From an uncultured Clostridia bacterium (lineage in GTDB: Bacteria > Bacillota > Clostridia > Oscillospirales > Oscillospiraceae): a stretch of DNA of 7,956 bases. Position numbers and translations under genes: made by a program. The notes below the pieces were generated by a model. The model did no database searches. It saw only the letters and a list, made by a program, of their open reading frames with translations, and was not told where the DNA came from. The stretch is from positions 1 to 7,956 of the forward strand of contig CAMWQV010000076.1 in the NCBI GenBank assembly GCA_947176425.1, read 5' to 3'. Below, one piece after another: positions 5,520-7,956 of the stretch; the first letter of the stretch is position 1; each line of letters begins with the position of its first letter.

Positions 5520-6938
5520 TCAGGTATTATTTTTGCTGATGGGCTGGCGCACCAGAATACGGCCCAGAGCTTTGCCGTCGAAGGGAATCAGCGGATACAG
5601 ATACCCTTTTCCCAAAATAGGCTTGGTTGTCAGGAGCATCAGAAACAGCCCCAAAATTCCGGCCACGAGGCCCCAAACATCCAGCAGCGCGACCAAAATC
5701 AAAAACAGCATCCGGCTCAGCTTCAGTGCGTAACCCAGTTCAAAGCTTGGCTGGGCAAAATTCGCGATGGCCACGAACGCCATATAGACCAGCACTTCCG
5801 GCACCATCCACCGGGCCTGTACCGCGAAATCGCCCAGAATCAGCGCGCCCAGCATACTGAACGAATTGCTCAGGGCGTCGGGGGTGTTGAGGCTGGCGAG
5901 CTTCAGCAAATCCACGACAAAATCCAGCAATAACAGCTGTACCAGCAGCGGAACGCTTCCCGGTTCTTCCGGCACGATAAAGCCCAGCGCGTCCGGTACG
6001 CGTCCAGGGTCTTTTACCAGCAGATACCAAACCGGCGTGATGAACAGCGCCAGCAGCAAAACGATTATGCGCAGATAGCGCAGGTATGTGCCGACCAGCG
6101 GCGGGAAATAATAATCGTTTGCCTCCTCCATAAAATTAAACAGGCAGGTCGGCAGCAGCATGACCGAAGGGGAGTTATCTACAAGAAGTACAATATCGCC
6201 CTCCATAATACAAGCTGTAGCTGTATCGGGCCGCTCTGTATAGCGTACTTTCGGGAAAGGATTGTACCATTGGGGTTTGACAATCGCCTCGGCTACGCTC
6301 TCCTGGCTCATGGAAATGGAATTAACATCAATTTTATCCAGTTTCTGCCGCAGTTCGTTCAGCATAGCGGGGTCTGCCTGGTTGTCCATATAGGCAAGCA
6401 CTACGTCTGTCCGGCTCCGCCCGCCGACTTGCCGGTTCTCCAGCGTAAAATGCGGGTCCCGAATGCGGCGGCGCAGCAGGGCGGTATTCTGCACCATCGT
6501 CTCCGTAAAACCGTCATGACTGCCCCGCAGCACTTTACCGTCCGACGGCTCCTCCACGCTTCGGCCCGGAAACTGCTTCGCGTCGATCATGGCACAGTAG
6601 CTGAACCCCTCCAGCAGCAGGATTGTCTTGCCGATAAACGCGCCTGTGAGAATTTTCTGTATGTCGTTTTCACAGTCTACTTCGCAGAACGTCACGCAGC
6701 GGTTGATAAAATCCTGCATATTGGACGCGTTTGCCGCCAGTTCTTCCCCGCGCCCCAGCAAAAACGACGTAATGCGTTCGATCACGCCGTCGTCGCCGTA
6801 GCCGTCGATCACATACAGCCGCCCTTTCCGGCTGCCGATATACAGATCGCGGTTGATTACGTCGTAATTGCGGCCTACCCCCAGCAGGTTGTCCAGGACT
6901 TTTTGGTTTTCAGTGAGTTTATCCGTCAATTTGTCCAT
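5520..6938 (-). CDS. spoVAF: SpoVAF-type GerA family spore germination protein
   Basis: At 472 aa this is close to B. subtilis SpoVAF (about 490 aa). It has the two-part GerA layout. The soluble N-terminal half contains LRGSHDGFTET (137-147), NTALLRRRIRDP (151-162) and EGDIVLLVDNSPSVMLLPT (246-264). From about residue 287 on it is a membrane region with several hydrophobic segments, including FAVQARWMVPEVLVYMA and FAQPSFELGYALKLSR. RGSHDGFTE and DNSPSVMLLPT are conserved in the family, and the overall match is closer to SpoVAF than to GerAA/GerKA, in my judgement from memory of the families. In B. subtilis SpoVAF acts in the inner spore membrane with FigP (YqhR) to amplify the germinant signal. 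ATG at 6938 follows GGAGG (6950-6946) at 7 bases. The gene stands alone here: neither spoVAA-AE nor lysA is adjacent on the visible side. It has its own terminator and diverges from the deacetylase gene. Confidence 0.88.
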   Translation of the reverse strand: MDKLTDKLTENQKVLDNLLGVGRNYDVINRDLYIGSRKGRLYVIDGYGDDGVIERITSFLLGRGEELAANASNMQDFINRCVTFCEVDCENDIQKILTGAFIGKTILLLEGFSYCAMIDAKQFPGRSVEEPSDGKVLRGSHDGFTETMVQNTALLRRRIRDPHFTLENRQVGGRSRTDVVLAYMDNQADPAMLNELRQKLDKIDVNSISMSQESVAEAIVKPQWYNPFPKVRYTERPDTATACIMEGDIVLLVDNSPSVMLLPTCLFNFMEEANDYYFPPLVGTYLRYLRIIVLLLALFITPVWYLLVKDPGRVPDALGFIVPEEPGSVPLLVQLLLLDFVVDLLKLASLNTPDALSNSFSMLGALILGDFAVQARWMVPEVLVYMAFVAIANFAQPSFELGYALKLSRMLFLILVALLDVWGLVAGILGLFLMLLTTKPILGKGYLYPLIPFDGKALGRILVRQPISKNNT

Positions 6939-6980
6939 GTCACTGCCTCCAAGCTTCTTTCATTTCCTGTCCAGTATTTG

Positions 6981-7034
6981 CAGGCAGAAACGATTTTATC
7001 CGTCTTTTTGCTGCCTGTAACCAAATTGTTACAG
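6981..7034. repeat. Overlapping inverted repeats in the spoVAF-deacetylase divergent intergenic region
   Basis: CAGGCAG (6981-6987) and CTGCCTG (7011-7017) are perfect 7-bp partners with 23 bases between. CTGTAAC (7015-7021) and GTTACAG (7028-7034) are perfect 7-bp partners with 6 bases between. The two structures share 7015-7017 and so cannot both fully form. A further CTGTTA half-site follows at 7038-7043, making ACAGA-T-TCTGT at 7031-7041. This could be an operator or a leader structure; no known regulator is assigned. Confidence 0.5.
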
Positions 7035-7053
7035 ATTCTGTTATGGTTCCCTC

Positions 7054-7082
7054 TTGCATTTTTGACGGTTTGGAGTAATAAT
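7054..7082 (+). promoter_or_regulatory. Candidate promoter of the polysaccharide deacetylase gene
   Basis: TTGCAT (7054-7059), a 17-base spacer and AATAAT (7077-7082, 5 of 6 to TATAAT) are correctly spaced and lie 33 bases before the ATG. A better -35 (TTGACG, 7062-7067) has no -10 at usable distance. The -35 match is weak, so this is tentative. Confidence 0.4.
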
Positions 7083-7115
7083 AGATGCGATAAATTTTGT
7101 CGAAGGAAGTCTTGT

Positions 7116-7956
7116 ATGATGTGCCGCTTACTCGCCCTGGTCCTGTCACTGGCCCTTCTTCTTACCAGCGCCGGCTGTGCCGGAAACGCTGCCCAGCTCC
7201 CCGCGCTCCACACCGCGTCTTCCGTTTCCTCCCAACAGACCGATACGCCGGAAAACACCGTCCCAGCTGACGCCGAACCAGTTGAAATACCGGAAGAACC
7301 CTATATCCGGGTCATTGATCCCGCAAAGCCTATGGTCGCCCTCACCTTTGACGACGGCCCCCATGAAACTTATTCCGGACAGATTCTGGATATTTTGGAG
7401 GCAAATCACGCCGCCGCTACGTTTTTTGAAATCGGCGCGAATGTATGGAAATATCCCGCAGTCGTGGCGCGGGAAGCGGAACTGGGCTGTGAAATTGGAA
7501 GCCACTCCTATATACACAAAAATCTGACAAGCCTGAGCCAAAGTGACCTGCTGGACGACCTGGACGCCGCGGACGCCGCTTTTATCGCCGCCGGTGTGCC
7601 CGCGCCGGTATTAGTACGTCCTCCCTACGGCGCCGTTAACGAAACCGTGCGGACTTCTACCGGACGCAGTTTAATTACCTGGAACATCGACACCGAAGAC
7701 TGGCGCTGCCGTGACGCACAGACCGTCATTGATTATATTCAGGGAATCGATCATTTAGACGGCAATGTGGTTCTTCTGCACAGCATTTACGACAGTACGG
7801 TGGAAGCGGTCCGGGTCCTGATTCCCTGGCTCCAGGAACAGGGATATCAGTTAGTGACCGTCACGGAACTGCTGGCGTATTATTACGGCGTTCTGCCCCA
7901 GCCGAACACCATTTACGGCTATACTTTCTTCTTCCAGCACCCCCACACGGATACCC
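7116..7956 (+). CDS. Polysaccharide deacetylase (NodB homology domain), exported; 3' end beyond the window
   Basis: The frame is open from ATG at 7116 to the window edge (280 codons, no stop). AAGGAAG (7103-7109) precedes it. Residues 1-21 form a signal peptide (hydrophobic LLALVLSLALLL) ending in SAGC, a possible lipobox with Ser instead of the usual Leu at -3, so a lipoprotein is likely but signal peptidase I cleavage is possible. A Ser/Thr/Pro/Glu-rich linker follows to about residue 65. The NodB motifs are complete: TFDDGP (D79, D80), H130-SYI-H134 (metal ligands with D80), RPPYG (168-172), DTEDW (192-196) and LLH222. LLH is followed by Ser where many relatives have Asp. The family removes acetyl groups from N-acetylated sugars in peptidoglycan or other glycans outside the membrane. 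The neighbourhood of spoVAF hints at, but does not prove, a cell-wall or spore-cortex role. The visible domain is nearly whole; what lies past residue 280 is unknown. Confidence 0.92.
   Translation, partial: MMCRLLALVLSLALLLTSAGCAGNAAQLPALHTASSVSSQQTDTPENTVPADAEPVEIPEEPYIRVIDPAKPMVALTFDDGPHETYSGQILDILEANHAAATFFEIGANVWKYPAVVAREAELGCEIGSHSYIHKNLTSLSQSDLLDDLDAADAAFIAAGVPAPVLVRPPYGAVNETVRTSTGRSLITWNIDTEDWRCRDAQTVIDYIQGIDHLDGNVVLLHSIYDSTVEAVRVLIPWLQEQGYQLVTVTELLAYYYGVLPQPNTIYGYTFFFQHPHTDT

Noticed and set aside
6960..7010. Sigma-G promoter for spoVAF (GGATA-N16-CAAATAC on the - strand)
   Set aside because: Both boxes deviate from consensus at key positions, so it was not called although sigma-G control would be expected from B. 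subtilis.
7146..7541. 131-aa - strand frame opposite the deacetylase (and the related frame at 6926-7258)
   Set aside because: It is antisense to a gene with all NodB motifs and has no recognisable domain; 6926-7258 mostly covers intergenic repeats.

Overview
The window looks like a chromosomal stretch of an endospore-forming, fairly GC-rich member of the Clostridia, most like the Oscillospiraceae/Eubacteriales. The taxon is an inference from gene content and base composition. Two genes are sporulation markers: the 3' part of ylbJ/spoVV at the left edge and a spoVAF-type GerA-family gene near the right. Strong AGGAGG-type ribosome binding sites and rho-independent terminators also fit Firmicutes.

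Layout. On the + strand, 1-713 is the C-terminal part of YlbJ/SpoVV. It is followed by a well-formed sigma-A promoter (710-738) and a phosphoribosyltransferase-family gene (796-1362). That gene converges on the - strand yyaL-type thioredoxin-domain gene (1409-3418) across a shared hairpin terminator (1371-1404). Next, all on the - strand, is an accessory block read from high to low coordinates: an Rpn-family PD-(D/E)XK nuclease gene (5419-4529), a zinc-ribbon Nudix hydrolase (4505-4014) and an unrecognised 161-aa protein (4032-3547). The block has its own extended -10 promoter (5439-5467) and a strong terminator (3525-3558). The last two genes are clearly AT-richer (about 35-43% GC on hand-counted lines) than the core genes (about 50-70% on counted lines). 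Upstream of the block lies spoVAF (6938-5520, - strand) with its own terminator (5474-5514). It diverges from a secreted or lipoprotein polysaccharide deacetylase (7116 to the right edge, + strand) across a 177-bp intergenic region with overlapping inverted repeats.

How the genes work together. YlbJ/SpoVV (dipicolinic acid transport into the intermembrane space of the forespore) and SpoVAF (germination signal amplification) belong to spore maturation and germination. The deacetylase acts on cell-wall or other polysaccharide, and a cortex role is possible but not shown. The Rpn-Nudix-unknown block looks like an acquired accessory operon. Its most notable feature is inside the Rpn gene: a full AAGGAGGT ribosome binding site ahead of an in-frame internal ATG that would yield an 83-aa C-terminal protein. 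That protein carries GIEK tetrapeptide repeats encoded by 12-bp tandem DNA repeats. This matches the known RpnL/RpnS gene-within-gene toxin-antitoxin (anti-phage) arrangement, here coupled to two extra genes.

No rRNA, tRNA, CRISPR array or insertion-sequence transposase was seen. No gene-free stretch exceeds 300 bases; the longest is the 177-bp region at 6939-7115.
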